A stretch of DNA of 64,000 nt from Tabrizicola caldifontis (GTDB lineage Bacteria; Pseudomonadota; Alphaproteobacteria; Rhodobacterales; Rhodobacteraceae): NCBI RefSeq assembly GCF_004762095.1, contig NZ_SIJH01000003.1, positions 62,001 through 126,000 on the forward strand. Direction: 5' to 3'. A model generated the notes under the pieces. That model saw nothing but the letters and a program-made list of their open reading frames with translations, searched no databases and had not been told where the DNA came from. A program made the translations under genes and the position numbers. This document shows, in pieces, positions 1 to 8,778 of the stretch. Each line of letters starts with the position of its first letter. Position 1 is the stretch's first letter.

Positions 1-1
1 G

Positions 2-703
2 GAGGCGACGCCGGGCCTTCTGGGAGCCTCGACGCGTGCCGATGTTGCGGCCGAGATCGCCCGCGTCGATGCCGCCAACGCCGCAATCAAAGAGCGGCTG
101 ATCGCCGCCGACCTGAATGCCATCGGTGCGGACCCGGAGCTTGCCAACTACGCCCAGAATGCAGGCGCTGCAGTCTTCCGCACCAATTGCGTCCAGTGTC
201 ACGGGGCGGGGGCGAACGGCTTCGCAGGCAAGGGCTATCCAAGCCTGATCGACAACGACTGGCTCTGGGGCGGCACGATGGAGGATATCTACCTGACCAT
301 CTCCCACGGCATCCGCAACACCACCGACCCGGACGCGCGCTATTCGATGATGCCGGCCTTCGGGAAGGACGGGTTGCTCGAGCCCGACCAGATCGCCCAG
401 GTGGTCGAACATGTCCTTGCGATCTCGGGGCAGGAACATGATGCGACGCTTGCAGCGGCGGGGGCCACGGTCTTTGCCGAGAACTGCGCCGCGTGCCACA
501 TGGAAGACGGGTCGGGCGACAGGACCCAGGGTGCACCCAGGTTGAACGACGCGATCTGGCTGTATGGCGGGACGCGCGAGGCCATCACCGAGACGGTCGT
601 CAACGCCCGCTTCGGCGTGATGCCGAACTGGAACACCCGCCTCAGCGAAGACCAGATCCGCGCCGTGGCCTTCTACGTCCACGGCAAGGGCGGCGGCGAA
701 TAG
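2..703 (+). CDS. ccoP: Cbb3-type cytochrome c oxidase subunit III (diheme CcoP), 3' part
   Basis: The last 233 residues of the diheme c-type subunit of cbb3 oxidase, which passes electrons from soluble or anchored cytochromes c to the catalytic subunit at the cytoplasmic membrane. The start lies before the window; the reading frame is open from base 2. Two heme c sites are visible, CVQCH at fragment residues 63-67 and CAACH at 162-166, each within a class I cytochrome fold, as expected for CcoP. The missing part should hold the N-terminal membrane anchor. It is followed by a hairpin terminator and then the ccoGHIS assembly cluster, the usual order in Rhodobacteraceae. Identification is firm. 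Confidence 0.95.
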   Translation, partial: EATPGLLGASTRADVAAEIARVDAANAAIKERLIAADLNAIGADPELANYAQNAGAAVFRTNCVQCHGAGANGFAGKGYPSLIDNDWLWGGTMEDIYLTISHGIRNTTDPDARYSMMPAFGKDGLLEPDQIAQVVEHVLAISGQEHDATLAAAGATVFAENCAACHMEDGSGDRTQGAPRLNDAIWLYGGTREAITETVVNARFGVMPNWNTRLSEDQIRAVAFYVHGKGGGE

Positions 704-737
704 TCCGTAACGAGTTGTGCGTAACGAGTGAAGACAT

Positions 738-763
738 GGAAAGGGGCCTTCGGGCCCCTTTCC
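738..763 (+). terminator. Terminator after ccoP
   Basis: A perfect 11-bp stem (GGAAAGGGGCC / GGCCCCTTTCC) closed by a TTCG tetraloop sits 35 bases after the ccoP stop. There is no long T tract, only TTTCC inside the stem, so termination may be partial. It separates the oxidase structural genes from ccoG. Confidence 0.75.
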
Positions 764-859
764 TGCATGGCGCAGCGCGGGCTGACCCGGGCTTGCAGCG
801 CCCGACGCATCCGTTTGTGGCACCATGTCGCATTCGAACTGCCGGGTTCGGCACGCTTA

Positions 860-873
860 TTGATGCAGGTCAA
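860..873 (+). promoter_or_regulatory. FNR/FnrL box upstream of ccoG
   Basis: TTGAT-GCAG-GTCAA matches the FNR consensus TTGAT-N4-ATCAA at 9 of 10 positions. It lies 66 bases before the proposed ccoG start. In Rhodobacter, FnrL activates cbb3 oxidase genes when oxygen is low, so this is a likely activator site for ccoGHIS. It overlaps the ATG at 873, which argues against that ATG as the ccoG start. Confidence 0.75.
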
Positions 874-938
874 TGCCGGGCGGCCCACAATGCCCGATGG
901 CAAACATGAGTTGCGCGCCTGCGCCAGGAGTTTTCGTC

Positions 939-2354
939 GTGTCCAATCCCGAATCCCCCCCCAGCCTCTACGCCGCCCGAGAGCCGGTGTTCCCGCGCCG
1001 GGTGAAGGGCACCTTCCGCACCCTGAAGTGGTGGATCATGGCGGTCACCCTTGGCATCTACTACATCACGCCCTGGATCCGCTGGGACCGCGGGCCCTCG
1101 CTGCCCGATCAGGCGGTACTGGTCGATCTGGCCAACCGCCGCTTCTTCTTCTTCATGATCGAGATCTGGCCGCACGAATTCTACTTTGTCGCGGGGCTTC
1201 TGATCATGGCGGGGCTGGGGCTGTTCCTGTTCACCTCCGCCGCGGGGCGGGTCTGGTGCGGCTATGCCTGCCCGCAGACGGTGTGGACCGACCTGTTCAT
1301 CCTGGTCGAGCGATGGATCGAGGGCGACCGCAACGCCCGCATCCGGCTGTTCCGGCAGAAATGGGATGCGGAAAAGATCCGCAAGCGTGCGATCAAATGG
1401 ACGGTCTGGTTCCTGATCGGGCTGGCCACCGGTGGGGCGTGGATCTTCTATTTCACCGACGCACCGACACTTCTGCGCGATCTGTTGACCGGACAGGCGC
1501 ACCCTGTTGCCTACATCACCATGCTGATCCTGACGCTGACCACCTTCGCTTTCGGCGGTTTCGCGAGGGAACAGATCTGCATCTACGCCTGCCCCTGGCC
1601 GCGCATCCAGGCAGCGATGATGGACGAGGACACGTTGACCATCGGCTACCGCGAATGGCGGGGCGAGCCGCGCGGCAAGCTCGGCACACCCGGCGCGGGC
1701 GACTGCATCGACTGCATGGCCTGCGTCAATGTCTGCCCCATGGGCATCGACATCCGCAACGGCCAGCAACTGGCCTGCATCACCTGCGGGCTGTGCATCG
1801 ACGCCTGCAACGACGTGATGGACAAGATCGGCAAGCCCCGCAACCTGATCGGCTATCTGGCATTGACCGACGAGACGCGCGAACGGGCCGGTCAGCCGCC
1901 GAAGAACGTCTGGAGCCATGTGTTCCGCGTCAGGACCGTGCTTTACACGCTTCTCTGGGCAGGGGTCGGCGTGGGGCTGATCGTGGCGCTGTTCATGCGC
2001 TCGCCCATCGATGTGAATGTGACGCCGGAACGCAACCCGACCTATGTGCTGCTCTCCGATGGCAGCATACGCAACGCCTATGAACTGCGTCTGCGCAACA
2101 AGCAGGGCACCGACGCGCGCTTCACCATCGCCGTCACCTCGGATGCCTTTGTGACCCTGTCGCTGGAAGGTGTCGACGGGCTGACCGTCACCGTTCCGGC
2201 GAACGAAACCAAGTCGCAGCGCGTGTACCTGACAGCGCCCCCCGGCAGCCGTGCCGCGACCAGCGAAAGGACCGACGTGCGTCTGTGGGTCGAGGAACAG
2301 GGGACGACGAACCGCGTCTATCATGATACGATCTTCAACGGGACTGGAGAGTAG
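939..2354 (+). CDS. ccoG: Cytochrome c oxidase accessory protein CcoG
   Basis: Membrane iron-sulfur protein needed for cbb3 oxidase assembly; in Rhodobacter capsulatus CcoG is reported to reduce Cu(II) to Cu(I) for delivery to the oxidase. From GTG 939 the protein is 471 residues, normal for the family. An AGGAG lies 8 bases before this GTG, whereas the upstream ATGs (873, 897) lack a ribosome site and the first overlaps the FNR box. Several membrane segments are followed by a ferredoxin-like double 4Fe-4S region near residues 255-293 (CIDCMACVNVCP and CITCGLCIDAC), with further CxxxCP motifs (CGYACP, CIYACP). A C-terminal periplasmic Ig-like domain follows a membrane helix near residue 335. 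First gene of ccoGHIS; ccoH begins one base after the stop. Confidence 0.95.
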   Translation: MSNPESPPSLYAAREPVFPRRVKGTFRTLKWWIMAVTLGIYYITPWIRWDRGPSLPDQAVLVDLANRRFFFFMIEIWPHEFYFVAGLLIMAGLGLFLFTSAAGRVWCGYACPQTVWTDLFILVERWIEGDRNARIRLFRQKWDAEKIRKRAIKWTVWFLIGLATGGAWIFYFTDAPTLLRDLLTGQAHPVAYITMLILTLTTFAFGGFAREQICIYACPWPRIQAAMMDEDTLTIGYREWRGEPRGKLGTPGAGDCIDCMACVNVCPMGIDIRNGQQLACITCGLCIDACNDVMDKIGKPRNLIGYLALTDETRERAGQPPKNVWSHVFRVRTVLYTLLWAGVGVGLIVALFMRSPIDVNVTPERNPTYVLLSDGSIRNAYELRLRNKQGTDARFTIAVTSDAFVTLSLEGVDGLTVTVPANETKSQRVYLTAPPGSRAATSERTDVRLWVEEQGTTNRVYHDTIFNGTGE

Positions 2355-2355
2355 G

Positions 2356-2808
2356 ATGGCCGAGCTGAAGGGAAAGCATGTGCTGGCAATCACGGTGGGC
2401 TCTTTCGTCGTGATCATCGCGGTCAACCTGACGCTGGCCTTCAAGGCGGTGAGCACCTTTCCGGGTCTCGAGGTGAAGAATTCCTACGTTGCAGGCCAGG
2501 GCTTCAATGCGCGCAAGGCCGCGCAAGAGGCACTGGGCTGGACACTGGCGCCGAAGTATTCCGACGGGCGGGTAGAACTGGCCTTCACCGACCGTGACGG
2601 TCTGCCTGTGCGGGTTGACGACCTGCAGGTGCTGATCGGACGGACGACCGAGGCCGCGAACGATGTCTGGCCCGAATTCGTGCTGGCGGGGGATGTGTAT
2701 TTCGCCCGCGTCGATCTGGCGCGCGGAAAGTGGATGGTGAAGGTCACCGCCCGGGCACCCGACGGCACGCTATTCGAACAGCGGTCCGAACTTTTCGTGC
2801 AGGGCTGA
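2356..2808 (+). CDS. ccoH: FixH/CcoH family protein
   Basis: Small membrane-anchored protein of the FixH family, required for stable assembly of cbb3 oxidase. The ATG at 2356 comes one base after the ccoG stop with GGAGAG just upstream, giving 150 residues. One N-terminal membrane helix (about residues 9-30) is followed by a periplasmic domain containing the family's NSYVAGQGFN and W..E...A.GD.Y segments. It lies between ccoG and ccoI, as in other proteobacteria. A longer ORF starting inside ccoG is not supported by a ribosome site. Confidence 0.92.
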   Translation: MAELKGKHVLAITVGSFVVIIAVNLTLAFKAVSTFPGLEVKNSYVAGQGFNARKAAQEALGWTLAPKYSDGRVELAFTDRDGLPVRVDDLQVLIGRTTEAANDVWPEFVLAGDVYFARVDLARGKWMVKVTARAPDGTLFEQRSELFVQG

Positions 2809-2933
2809 TTCATGACCGGCGATGCATCCCTGATCTGCCGGGCGCGTCCCTTCCACCGCTGCGGGGAAGGAATGGTGTGGGGGGGGAACCTGCCGGGGCT
2901 GTCTAGCGACCTGTCTGCCACAGGGGGAACGCG

Positions 2934-5129
2934 ATGACCACGGTCGAGGATTTCGGGCGTGCACCCGCGTCGGCCTGCCCGGCCTGCGCGGTGGTTCCGG
3001 CCGCAGAACGCATCGCCGCGATGCGCGCCGATCGCGAAGGCCGGATCGTCCTGTCGCTGCCAAAGGCCGAAGGGGCACAGACGATTTCCGCGGTGGAGCG
3101 GCTGTTGCAGGATGTGCCCGGCGTCCGTTCGGCCCGGGTCAACCTGACCCTCAAGCGCGTCAGCATCGAGGCCGGCGCCGGGGTCACGGCAAAGGGCCTT
3201 GTGGCGCTTCTGGCCGAGGCGGGGCACGAGGCGCATGAACTTGACCCCGGCCTTCTCAGCGCCACCGAGACCGACCGCCAAGGCCGCGACCTGCTGATGC
3301 GCCTGGGGGTGGCCTTCTTCAGCATGATGAACGTGATGCTGCTGTCGGTTGCCGTCTGGTCCGGGGCCGAGGACGCGACGCGCGATCTGTTCCACTGGAT
3401 TTCCGGCGCCATCGCGCTGCCGACTGTCATCTTCGCCGGCCAGCCCTTCTTCAAGTCGGCGTGGGCATCCTTGCGCCAGGGCAAGCTGGGCATGGATGTG
3501 CCGATCAGCCTGGCGCTGATCCTCGCGTCTTCGATCTCGGTCTATGAAACGGCGATGTCCGGGCATCACGCCTATTTCGACGCTGCGGTGATGCTGGCCT
3601 TCTTCCTGCTGCTGGGCCGCTACCTTGACCACCGCACCCGCGCCATCGCCCGTTCGGCGGCCGAGGAACTGGCCGCGCTGGAGGTGCCCCGTGCCATCGT
3701 CCTGGTGGATGGGGAAGAGGTGGAAACCGTGACCTCGGCCGTGGTTCCGGGCGATCTGGTTCTGATCCGCCCCGGTGCGCGGATGCCGGTGGATGGTGTG
3801 GTGGTCGCGGGCGCATCGGAGGTCGACCGCAGCCTGCTGACCGGGGAAAGCCTGCCGGTGCCGGCGGGCGAAGGCTGCCAGGTCAGCGCGGGGGAGGTCA
3901 ATCTGACCGGCCCCCTGACCGTGCGGGTGACGGCTGCGGGCAAGGATACCAGCCTGCACCGCATGGCTGATCTCGTGGCCGTCGCCGAAGGGGCGAAGAC
4001 CCGTTACACCAGCCTGGCCGACCGGGCATCAAAGGCCTATTCGCCGCTGGTGCATCTGCTGTCCTTCACCGCCTTCGGCTACTGGATGTGGGCAACAGGT
4101 GGCGACCTGCGGCACGCAATCAACATCTCGGCTGCCGTCCTGATCATCACCTGCCCCTGCGCCTTGGGCCTGGCGGTTCCGGCGGTGGTGACCTCGGCCT
4201 CGGGCCGGCTGTTCCGCAAGGGGCTGCTGATCAAGCATGGCACCGCGCTGGAACGCCTGGCCGAGGTCGATACGGTCGTCTTCGACAAGACGGGAACCCT
4301 GACCCTGGGCGTGCCGAAACCGGTGGGCCTTGCAGACCATCCGCAGCAGGCGGTGGCTGTGGCCGCAGCGCTGGCGGCGGGGTCTTCGCACCCGCTGGCG
4401 CGCGCGCTGGCCGAAGGGGCGCGTACAGCGGGCATCGCCCCGGCCGGGGTGACCGCGATCCGCGAAGTCCCGGGCCACGGGATCGAAGGCGAATGGCAGG
4501 GTGGCCGCGTCCGCCTTGGCCGGGCCGAGTGGTGCGGCGCAGAAGCCCTTCCCGAAACCGCGACCTACCTCAGCCTTGCCGGCGAAGCACACGCCTTCAC
4601 CTTCACCGACCGCCTACGCCCCGGCGCCGAACAGGCCGTGCGGGCGCTGCAAGCCGCCGGCATGCAGGTCGAACTGCTGTCGGGCGATGCGGATGCGCCG
4701 GTGCGCGACCTTGCCACCCGGTTGGGTATCGCCGACTGGCGGGCGGGCGTACTGCCGGAAGACAAGGCCGCGCATGTTGCGGCGCTGGCGGCGCGGGGCC
4801 GCAAGGTTCTGATGGTCGGCGACGGGCTGAACGACACGGCGGCGCTGGCGGCGGCGCATGTGTCGATCTCGCCCGCCTCAGCGCTGGATGCGGCGCGCGT
4901 CGCCTCGGACATCGTGCTGCTGGGCCAGGATCTTTCTCCCATCGCGGACGCAGTGCGCATCGCGCGGCAATCGGCGCGCCGGATCGTCGAGAACTTTGCC
5001 ATTTCGGGTGGCTACAACGTGATTGCGGTGCCCATCGCGCTTGTCGGCATGGCCACGCCGCTGGCGGCCGCGCTGGCGATGTCGCTGTCCTCGATCACCG
5101 TCACCCTGAACGCGATGCGGCTCAAGTAA
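2934..5129 (+). CDS. ccoI: Copper-translocating P-type ATPase CcoI
   Basis: P1B-type ATPase of 731 residues that supplies copper to the CuB centre of cbb3 oxidase. Order of parts: an N-terminal CPAC motif at residues 15-18, a heavy-metal-associated-like domain to about 100, membrane helices, the actuator motif TGES near 303-306, the transmembrane metal motif CPC at 407-409, the phosphorylated Asp in DKTGT at 451, and the hinge motif GDGLND near 630. The ATG at 2934 has a GGGGG ribosome site. A 125-base gap separates it from ccoH and its stop overlaps the ccoS start by one base. The CPC motif places it among Cu(I) transporters, and the context makes it the oxidase-specific CcoI rather than a detoxifying CopA. 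Confidence 0.94.
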   Translation: MTTVEDFGRAPASACPACAVVPAAERIAAMRADREGRIVLSLPKAEGAQTISAVERLLQDVPGVRSARVNLTLKRVSIEAGAGVTAKGLVALLAEAGHEAHELDPGLLSATETDRQGRDLLMRLGVAFFSMMNVMLLSVAVWSGAEDATRDLFHWISGAIALPTVIFAGQPFFKSAWASLRQGKLGMDVPISLALILASSISVYETAMSGHHAYFDAAVMLAFFLLLGRYLDHRTRAIARSAAEELAALEVPRAIVLVDGEEVETVTSAVVPGDLVLIRPGARMPVDGVVVAGASEVDRSLLTGESLPVPAGEGCQVSAGEVNLTGPLTVRVTAAGKDTSLHRMADLVAVAEGAKTRYTSLADRASKAYSPLVHLLSFTAFGYWMWATGGDLRHAINISAAVLIITCPCALGLAVPAVVTSASGRLFRKGLLIKHGTALERLAEVDTVVFDKTGTLTLGVPKPVGLADHPQQAVAVAAALAAGSSHPLARALAEGARTAGIAPAGVTAIREVPGHGIEGEWQGGRVRLGRAEWCGAEALPETATYLSLAGEAHAFTFTDRLRPGAEQAVRALQAAGMQVELLSGDADAPVRDLATRLGIADWRAGVLPEDKAAHVAALAARGRKVLMVGDGLNDTAALAAAHVSISPASALDAARVASDIVLLGQDLSPIADAVRIARQSARRIVENFAISGGYNVIAVPIALVGMATPLAAALAMSLSSITVTLNAMRLK

Positions 5130-5287
5130 TGGAAATCCTGACCATCCTGATCCCGGTCTCGCTGTTTCTGGGCGGGATTGGCCTGATCGCCTTCTTCTGG
5201 GCGATGAAAACGGAACAGTTCGATGATCCCGAAGGCGACGCGAACCGCATTCTGACAAGGGACTGGGACGACCGGCCAAAGCCCTGA
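5129..5287 (+). CDS. ccoS: Cbb3-type cytochrome oxidase assembly protein CcoS
   Basis: A 52-residue protein with one N-terminal membrane helix followed by the family signature FFWAMKTEQFDDPEGDA. CcoS is needed for cofactor (heme b, CuB) insertion into cbb3 oxidase. Its ATG shares one base with the ccoI stop (TAATG), so translation is probably coupled. Last gene of the ccoGHIS cluster. Confidence 0.93.
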   Translation: MEILTILIPVSLFLGGIGLIAFFWAMKTEQFDDPEGDANRILTRDWDDRPKP

Positions 5288-5306
5288 GCCCCCGGGTGCG
5301 GGGCTT
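5287..5306 (+). terminator. Possible terminator after ccoS
   Basis: AGCCCC and GGGGCT can pair across a 7-base loop immediately after the ccoS stop, followed by only two further T or C bases. Weak, but correctly placed for the end of ccoGHIS. Confidence 0.35.
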
Positions 5307-5361
5307 GCGGGAATCTCTCGCGCGGCATCAGATGGCCCGGACCCGTCTCCCGGAGGTCTGG

Positions 5362-6417
5362 ATGAAACCGGCGCATTCCTTTCTGTCCCTGTTTCTTGCC
5401 GCCGTCATTGCCGCACCCAGCCTTGCCAATGACGGCTTCGGCGGCCTGTCAGCAACCGGCCTGACCTTCGGCCAGACCGAGGCCGTGGCGATGGAGGAAG
5501 AAGATCTCTTCATCGGCATCGACCGCATCGCCGTCGACTACGTCTTCCGCAACCGGACCGGCAGCGACATGACCGGCGAGGTGATCTTTCCGCTGCCACC
5601 GATCCCGGTCTGGCAGCTGGTGGAAAGCCAGTGGAACCTTCCCGAAGACCCCAATCGCGAGAACCTGGTGAACTTCACCGCCACGGCCGACGGCAAGCCT
5701 GTCGCCTTGCGCATCGACCGCATCGCGGTGGTCGCACCCGAACCGACCGGGGTCTGGGTGCCCTCCTCCACGCAATACGACACTCCGGGCCGCGACGTGA
5801 CCGCGGATCTGGCCCGGCTCGGCCTGCCACTTACGCTGAGCGCAGAGAAGATCATGGCTGCGCTGGCCGCGCTGACGCCCCGGCAACGGGACGAGGCGAG
5901 CGAACTTGGCCTTGCCGAATTCCACGACGTCGGCACCCAATACGGCTATGCCTTCCCGCGCTGGTCGGTCCTGATCCGCTATCACTGGACCCAGACCTTC
6001 CCCGCAGGCCAGACAGTCAGGATCAGCCACGCCTACGAGAACCGTTCGCCTGGCGGAATTTTCGTCTGGGCCCACCCGCCCGAGGACTACATGCAGGAGA
6101 TTGCGGATCTCTACTGCATCGACGAGGGCACATCGAAGGGGCTGATGCGGGCACTGGCGCAGCCGCAGACAGACGGCAAGGCGCAAGCGGTGGGCCTGTC
6201 ATGGAACATCTCATACATCCTGAGGACGGCCAACAGCTGGGCCGGTCCGATCAAGCGGTTCCGGCTGACCCTGGACAAGGGCGCGCCGGGCAACATCGTC
6301 TCGCTCTGCGCGCAGGGTATCAGGAAGACGGGGCCCACCACCTTTGTCATGGAAAAGGCCGACTATGTGCCCGACCGTGACCTGCACATCCTGATCGCCA
6401 CACCGCTGGAAAACTGA
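5362..6417 (+). CDS. Exported DUF4424 domain protein
   Basis: A 351-residue exported protein. The start at 5362 has GGAGG five bases upstream and gives a clear Sec signal peptide (a lysine, then a hydrophobic stretch ending near PSLAND). The mature part begins NDGFGGLSATGLTFGQTE and continues with a beta-rich domain typical of DUF4424, a family common in Rhodobacteraceae and Rhizobiales with no established function. It is followed by another exported protein of unknown role (DUF4139), but the 122-base gap with a hairpin suggests separate transcription. The upstream in-frame ATG at 5331 is less likely because it precedes the ribosome site. Confidence 0.85.
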   Translation: MKPAHSFLSLFLAAVIAAPSLANDGFGGLSATGLTFGQTEAVAMEEEDLFIGIDRIAVDYVFRNRTGSDMTGEVIFPLPPIPVWQLVESQWNLPEDPNRENLVNFTATADGKPVALRIDRIAVVAPEPTGVWVPSSTQYDTPGRDVTADLARLGLPLTLSAEKIMAALAALTPRQRDEASELGLAEFHDVGTQYGYAFPRWSVLIRYHWTQTFPAGQTVRISHAYENRSPGGIFVWAHPPEDYMQEIADLYCIDEGTSKGLMRALAQPQTDGKAQAVGLSWNISYILRTANSWAGPIKRFRLTLDKGAPGNIVSLCAQGIRKTGPTTFVMEKADYVPDRDLHILIATPLEN

Positions 6418-6462
6418 CCCCCTTCGACGCGGGCCGGCGGCCTTGCCTTGGGCTGCGGCCGG

Positions 6463-6477
6463 GGCGGGTTTCCCGCC
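6463..6477 (+). terminator. Possible terminator after the DUF4424 gene
   Basis: GGCGGG-TTT-CCCGCC is a 6-bp perfect stem followed by TTGT, 45 bases after the DUF4424 stop. Short, but positioned as an intrinsic terminator. Confidence 0.4.
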
Positions 6478-6539
6478 TTGTCGCTGCGCCCGGAAGGGGC
6501 CTAGGCTTGCGGCATCGTTCCCCGCGAAAGGCCATTTCC

Positions 6540-8168
6540 ATGCGCGCGCTTCTTGCCATCCTGCTTGCCACGACCGCCCTGCCGGCCCTGGCAGAAACCA
6601 TCGTGGCCACCAGCCGGATCACCGCCGTCACCGTCTATCCCGATGGCGCGCGGCTTACGCGCCAGATCGGCTTTACCGCCCCGACCGGCGGATCGCACGA
6701 ACTTCTGGTCACCGACCTGCCCGCCTCCAGCCAGCCGGGCATGATGCAGCTTGCCCACGGCACGGGTCTGGGGCTGGGGGCCTTTACCCTGCGCGCCGAT
6801 CGCCTGCCACCCCGGGACGAGCCGCTGACGCCCGACCAGCAGGCCGCCAGGGCCGAGGTCGAACGCCTGGAAGCGGAACGGGTCAAGGCCGCGCTGGCGC
6901 TTGACGCCGTGCGGGCCCGTGTGGATGCCGCCGAAGCGCAGGCGCGCTTTCTGTCCTCTTTCACCGGTGCCCTGCCAGATGATGCCACGCCAGAAACCAT
7001 CCGCGCCATGGCGGCGATGATCGGGGCCGAAACGCTGGCCGCCCGCCAGGCGGCGCTTGCCGCCAGCGCCGACCTCTTCCCCGCCGAGAAGGCGCTGGAA
7101 AAGGCTGACGAGGCCCTGGCCAGGGCCCGGGCCGCCTTTGATGCGTTGCCCTCGGCCGACCGCGACTATACCGCACTCTTGGTGGCTTTGACCGCCGCCG
7201 AGGCCGGCGAACACACCATTACCGTCACGCAATATGTCTCGGATGCCAGCTGGCGCCCCTTCTACGAGCTGAACCTCAGCCGCAGGGGTGGCGACAGGCT
7301 GACCATCGACCGCGCCGTTCTTGTCAGCCAACGCACCGGCGAGGACTGGACGGGCGTCGCCCTGACCCTGTCTTCCGCGCGACCATCCGAACAGGCCGCG
7401 CCCTCGACGCTGTGGCCCGAACTCCGCCGGATCGTGCCCGAACCGGCGGATCAGGATCTGGCCCGCAAATCCGGCCAAGCCGCGGATGCGATCATGCCTG
7501 AAGCCGTGGCCGAAGCTGCGCCTGCGCCGATCACCGCGGGCGCCGCGATGGAAGGTGACACTGTGGTCCACGTCTATCCCCAACCCGTCACCGTTGCCTC
7601 GGGTGCCGAAAACCTGCGCCTGCCGCTTGACCGGCTGACTTTTGCCCCCGTGGTCAGGGCCGTCGCCGTGCCGCGCCACGACAGCACCGCCTTTGTCGTG
7701 GCAAGCGTCACCAACCCCTCGGGCGAACCCCTGCTGCCGGGCGAGGCGATGCTGTTCCGCGAAGGGGTGCTGGTCGGATCCACCTGGCTCGACATGATCG
7801 CGCCGGGGGCGGAAACCGACCTGCCCTTCGGTGCCATCGAAACCCTGCGCCTGTCACGCAGGATGCCAATGGCCAGCGAAGTACAGACTGGCGTGTTCAC
7901 CACCGCCAACGAACGGACCGAAAGCGCAGTGATTTCCGTCGAGAACACGGGAACCGAGGCCTGGACCGTGCGCCTTCTGGATCAGGTGCCCTACAGCGAA
8001 CAGACCGACCTGCAACTGACCGTCAAGGCCGACCCCAGCCCCGACGAGACAGACGTGGATGGCCAGCGCGGCATCCTGGCATGGACCTTCGACCTCGCCC
8101 CGGGCCGAAAGCAGACCGTCACGCTGGAACACAGACTCAGCTGGCCACGGGGCATGGTCCTGCGCTGA
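6540..8168 (+). CDS. Exported DUF4139 (mucoidy-inhibitor MuiA-like) protein
   Basis: A 542-residue protein beginning with a short Sec signal peptide (MRALLAILLATTALPALA). Next comes an N-terminal domain with VTVYPDGARLTR, characteristic of the DUF4140/MuiA family. An alanine- and glutamate-rich helical region follows (about residues 95-210, likely coiled coil), then a beta-rich DUF4139 region that ends ...LEHRLSWPRGMVLR. Members are described as mucoidy inhibitor A-like, but the biochemical role is unknown. ATG 6540 is preferred because it starts the signal peptide directly. Confidence 0.85.
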   Translation: MRALLAILLATTALPALAETIVATSRITAVTVYPDGARLTRQIGFTAPTGGSHELLVTDLPASSQPGMMQLAHGTGLGLGAFTLRADRLPPRDEPLTPDQQAARAEVERLEAERVKAALALDAVRARVDAAEAQARFLSSFTGALPDDATPETIRAMAAMIGAETLAARQAALAASADLFPAEKALEKADEALARARAAFDALPSADRDYTALLVALTAAEAGEHTITVTQYVSDASWRPFYELNLSRRGGDRLTIDRAVLVSQRTGEDWTGVALTLSSARPSEQAAPSTLWPELRRIVPEPADQDLARKSGQAADAIMPEAVAEAAPAPITAGAAMEGDTVVHVYPQPVTVASGAENLRLPLDRLTFAPVVRAVAVPRHDSTAFVVASVTNPSGEPLLPGEAMLFREGVLVGSTWLDMIAPGAETDLPFGAIETLRLSRRMPMASEVQTGVFTTANERTESAVISVENTGTEAWTVRLLDQVPYSEQTDLQLTVKADPSPDETDVDGQRGILAWTFDLAPGRKQTVTLEHRLSWPRGMVLR

Positions 8169-8200
8169 CCCCGGGGGTGGCCGCCACAAGGCCCGGGCCG

Positions 8201-8254
8201 CTGACGGCACGTCAGCCGATTTCATGACGTGACGTTACACTGACGTGAACGTCA
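8201..8254 (+). promoter_or_regulatory. Cluster of three TGACGT palindromes upstream of the merR-type gene
   Basis: Three inverted repeats of the same half-site lie in tandem: CTGACG-GCA-CGTCAG at 8201-8215, TGACGT-G-ACGTTA at 8225-8237 (one mismatch), and the perfect TGACGT-GA-ACGTCA at 8241-8254. This resembles operators of LiuR-type MerR regulators that control branched-chain amino acid and fatty acid breakdown. The most likely ligand is the MerR-family protein encoded 72 bases downstream, acting on itself and the acyl-CoA genes. A -35-like TTACAC abuts the third site; no good -10 is evident. Confidence 0.65.
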
Positions 8255-8325
8255 ACGGCTCTGGTAATCTCGGACGCGGGTCCGCATCTGACGCAGGATG
8301 ATGAGACCAAAGTCACGAGTTTGCC

Positions 8326-8727
8326 ATGAAACCCGAAGCATCCGGTGATGTGATGACAATCCGCGAAATGTGCGAGGCCTATGACGTGACCCCGCGCACC
8401 TTGCGGTTCTACGAAGCCAAGGCGCTGCTTGCCCCGATCAGGATCGGGACAAGGCGGCTGTTCACCCGGCGCGACCGTGCGCGGCTGACGCTGATCCTGC
8501 GGGGCAAGCGCTTCGGCTTCAGCCTCGACGACATCCGCGAGACACTGGACCTTTATGACCGCGACGGCTCGGACGCCGCCCAGCGCGACCGGGCCTGTGA
8601 ACTGGCCCGCAAGCGCCTGGCCGAGATGGAGGCGCAGCGTGCCGAACTGGACCAGGCCATCGCCGAGCTGAAAGAGGCGCTGGCCCATGCCGCCGATGAA
8701 GGCCAGGCCCCCCAGCGCGCGGCCTGA
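8326..8727 (+). CDS. MerR-family transcriptional regulator (LiuR/acyl-CoA pathway type)
   Basis: 133 residues. A winged helix-turn-helix at residues 10-75 carries the MerR signature (TIREMCEAYDVTPRTLRFYE and the RRLFTRRD wing), followed by a long coiled-coil dimerisation helix at about 88-122. There is no cysteine-rich metal-binding loop, so it is not a metal sensor. It sits just upstream of an acyl-CoA dehydrogenase and a beta-oxidation set, which suggests control of fatty or branched-chain acyl-CoA catabolism. The palindromes upstream of its start are candidate operators. The effector cannot be read from the sequence. Confidence 0.85.
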   Translation: MKPEASGDVMTIREMCEAYDVTPRTLRFYEAKALLAPIRIGTRRLFTRRDRARLTLILRGKRFGFSLDDIRETLDLYDRDGSDAAQRDRACELARKRLAEMEAQRAELDQAIAELKEALAHAADEGQAPQRAA

Positions 8728-8778
8728 TGGAAAGACCCGCCCGGAAGCTGGCGGCAAGTACAGGGAAGAGGACCGAGA

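Noticed and set aside
873-938. ATG 873 or ATG 897 as the ccoG start
   Set aside because: No ribosome site; ATG 873 overlaps the FNR box. GTG 939 has AGGAG at 8 bases.
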